Source of the DNA: Cyclobacteriaceae bacterium
GTDB lineage: Bacteria; Bacteroidota; Bacteroidia; Cytophagales; Cyclobacteriaceae
Direction of reading: 5' to 3'
DNA length: 7,156 nt
NCBI GenBank assembly: GCA_025455225.1
Contig: JALOMY010000204.1
Span: 1-7,156 of the forward strand
How positions within the stretch are numbered: position 1 is the first letter of the stretch; the number at the start of each line of letters is the position of its first letter. Positions 6,089-7,156 of the stretch are shown piece after piece. The translations under genes were made by a program, and so were the position numbers. The notes beneath the pieces are model-generated. The model searched no databases. It saw nothing but the letters and a program-made list of their open reading frames with translations, and was not told the origin of the DNA.

Positions 6089-6688
6089 ATGTTCTTATTG
6101 AAGCGTAACATCATCTTCATTTTTGTATTAGTACTTGCCGGATTATTTCCATCCTGCAAACAAGAACGTAGCGTATCGGGTTATTACCCGGTTGATAGCC
6201 TTCTTGAGGAACAAATCCAATTGCTTACCAACACACCCATTTCCTTGCAAAAAGAAGCCTGGATAAATTCCGGTCACCAGGATACACTGATTGCAAGCCT
6301 CGACAGTGCCACATGGTATAATGAATTAGATATGTTCAATGAAATTGATTGGATAAACCGGCCGATCAACCAGGGCAGTTATACCGTGTTAGACAAACAA
6401 AAGGACCCGTACAGCAACCTGATCATCCGGGAATACCGCGCCAATAAACCAATGGCTATACGGTACTTGAAACTGTATTATCAGGATACTCCAGTTAAAT
6501 TGAGAAAACTTGAGTCGCTTTATGAAATGGAAAGTGCATTGTTATCCAGTAAGCGAAAATTAACAATGGAATTTACCGACCTGTACAATAAAAACATACT
6601 TTCTTCCTACTCTGTAGAAGGTGAACAAAAACTGGTAGTGGGCGATTCTGTTCATTACCTGATTAAAGGCAAGGTTCAGTTTAATTGA
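6089..6688 (+). CDS. Putative lipoprotein of unknown function
   Basis: I do not recognise this 199-residue protein. It begins with a lipoprotein-type signal: Lys5 and Arg6, a hydrophobic core (8-20) and a lipobox-like Leu-Phe-Pro-Ser-Cys, with Cys23 as the likely lipidation site. The mature part is mixed and polar with no internal membrane segment: a helix SLLEEQIQLLTN (37-48), a stretch with DMFNEIDWINRPINQGSY (81-98), strands NLIIREYR and IRYLKLYYQ, and a final beta-rich region LTMEFTDLYN...YSVEGEQKLVVGDSVHYLIKGKVQF. Such long strands suggest a beta-sheet fold facing the periplasm. The ATG at 6089 lies inside gpmI, giving a 20-bp overlap. A TTG at 6098 is possible, but ATG gives a better signal peptide. 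Its TGA (6686-6688) is 1 bp before the ABC exporter start, so translational coupling with both neighbours is likely. Confidence 0.72.
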   Translation: MFLLKRNIIFIFVLVLAGLFPSCKQERSVSGYYPVDSLLEEQIQLLTNTPISLQKEAWINSGHQDTLIASLDSATWYNELDMFNEIDWINRPINQGSYTVLDKQKDPYSNLIIREYRANKPMAIRYLKLYYQDTPVKLRKLESLYEMESALLSSKRKLTMEFTDLYNKNILSSYSVEGEQKLVVGDSVHYLIKGKVQFN

Positions 6689-6689
6689 T

Positions 6690-7156
6690 ATGGCGAAACA
6701 TCGGATGAGCGAACCCCTTGGTGAGGGTGAAAAACGGGCAATCAATAAAAAGTCACTTCAGCATTTGCTGGGAATTTTCCGGTATATGCTTCCGCATAAG
6801 TGGCTTTTCATTTTTGGATTGATTTGCCTTGTGCTCTCCAGCGGCACCATGTTATCCTTTCCTTTTTTTGCCGGAAAACTTCTTGATCTTGCTTCCGGTA
6901 AAGAGGTTCCCTATTTCAGTTCAATTAACCAGGTTGCCATTACACTCCTGGTTATTCTATTGATTCAAAGCTTCTTTTCGTTCACACGTGTTTATACCTT
7001 TTCTGTAACCAGTGAACGCACCCTGGCAGATTTAAGACAAAGCATCTACCAGAAGATTATCTGGTTGCCCCTTCGTTTTTTCGATAACCGGAGGGTGGGT
7101 GAACTGATGAGCCGGATAACATCCGATGTCGGAACCCTTCAGGATACATTTACCGT
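6690..7156 (+). CDS. MsbA-type ABC exporter (permease-ATPase), 3' end outside window
   Basis: The frame opens at ATG 6690-6692 and stays open for 155 codons to the window end. After a charged N-terminus (about 1-25) come two hydrophobic segments (about 38-60 and 82-104), as in the first half of a type I exporter transmembrane domain. The diagnostic stretch is SERTLADLRQSIYQKI followed by LPLRFFDNRRVGELMSRITSDV (126-147). This is the coupling-helix region of half-transporters such as MsbA and BmrA, which export lipids or drugs as homodimers. The nucleotide-binding domain should follow beyond the window. A second Met at residue 6 is an alternative start. The 1-bp gap to the lipoprotein gene suggests one transcript. 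Substrate cannot be told from this part; MsbA-like lipid export is only one possibility. Confidence 0.88.
   Translation, partial: MAKHRMSEPLGEGEKRAINKKSLQHLLGIFRYMLPHKWLFIFGLICLVLSSGTMLSFPFFAGKLLDLASGKEVPYFSSINQVAITLLVILLIQSFFSFTRVYTFSVTSERTLADLRQSIYQKIIWLPLRFFDNRRVGELMSRITSDVGTLQDTFT

Larger units (their letters stand above)
4700..6108 (+). pseudogene. gpmI: GpmI phosphoglycerate mutase, disrupted by internal deletion and frameshift
   Basis: GpmI (EC 5.4.2.12) is the manganese-dependent, cofactor-independent enzyme interconverting 3- and 2-phosphoglycerate in glycolysis. The first frame, from ATG 4700, encodes 278 family residues: ILDGWG (metal ligand Asp11), GNSEVGH (59-65, phospho-serine Ser61), SDGGVHSH (117-124), FMDGRDTDP (148-156), GRYYAMDRD (182-190) and FRTDRGR (257-263). 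After Tyr-Gly at 5528-5533 this frame becomes unrelated and stops at 5588-5590. The family sequence resumes in the other frame at 5533 with ANAGKKQIRIAETEKYPHV (Lys at 5575-5577). It continues through NPDMVGHTG (5773-5793), ADHGNAD (from 5896) and AHTTN (from 5950) to the TAA at 6106-6108, 191 residues. The two parts sum to about 468 against a usual 505-515. The missing 40 or so residues are the stretch of the type YYVTMT...TLGEVL, linking transferase and phosphatase domains. A simple indel therefore cannot explain it. All other motifs are intact, so the lesion is recent or an assembly error. Confidence 0.9.

Noticed and set aside
5458..6108. Independent gene starting at ATG 5458
   Set aside because: The first 25 residues are an out-of-frame reading of conserved gpmI codons; family sequence starts only at 5533.
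1..7156. Defence island, CRISPR array, insertion sequence or novel multi-gene system
   Set aside because: No repeat-spacer pattern, transposase, terminal inverted repeats or tRNA is present; most genes are recognisable core functions or common Bacteroidota families.

Overview
The window looks like an ordinary chromosomal housekeeping segment of a Bacteroidota bacterium, most likely Cytophagales or close to it. The evidence is a DUF4783-type secreted protein next to nadC, a GpmI of the Bacteroidota type, and promoter-like TAnnTTTG boxes (the Bacteroidota -7 element) in front of several genes. Recognisable Shine-Dalgarno sequences are absent. The phylum is well supported; the order is an inference from protein flavour only. 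I see no mobile element, CRISPR array, tRNA, rRNA or defence cassette.

Layout. Positions 1-510 (+) hold the mature part of an OmpH/Skp-family periplasmic chaperone whose start lies upstream of the window. A strong bidirectional hairpin (about 535-567) separates it from a convergent block of six minus-strand genes. In transcription order these are a DUF4783 secreted protein (4566-4171), nadC (4108-3251), a YcxB-like two-helix membrane protein (3219-2740), recX (2700-2242), a DinB-fold protein (2141-1623) and an ATP-grasp ligase (1609-566). A short divergent promoter region (4567-4699) then separates this block from a plus-strand cluster: gpmI (4700-6108), a putative lipoprotein (6089-6688) and the start of an MsbA-type ABC exporter (6690 onward, cut by the window end).

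The main anomaly is in gpmI, the 2,3-bisphosphoglycerate-independent phosphoglycerate mutase of glycolysis. All catalytic and metal-binding motifs are present, but they lie in two reading frames that switch near 5531-5533. About 40 residues normally found between the transferase-domain end and the motif around the catalytic lysine are missing at that exact point. This looks like a deletion of roughly 115 bp whose length is not a multiple of three, either a real recent mutation or an assembly or sequencing error. A perfect 7-bp inverted repeat brackets the junction.

The genes do not form one pathway. They cover envelope biogenesis (OmpH, lipoprotein, ABC exporter), NAD synthesis (NadC), recombination control (RecX), glycolysis (GpmI) and two enzymes of unknown substrate (ATP-grasp and DinB-fold) in a tight pair. 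I found no convincing novel system. The items most worth checking are the broken gpmI, the DinB/ATP-grasp pair and the unrecognised lipoprotein.
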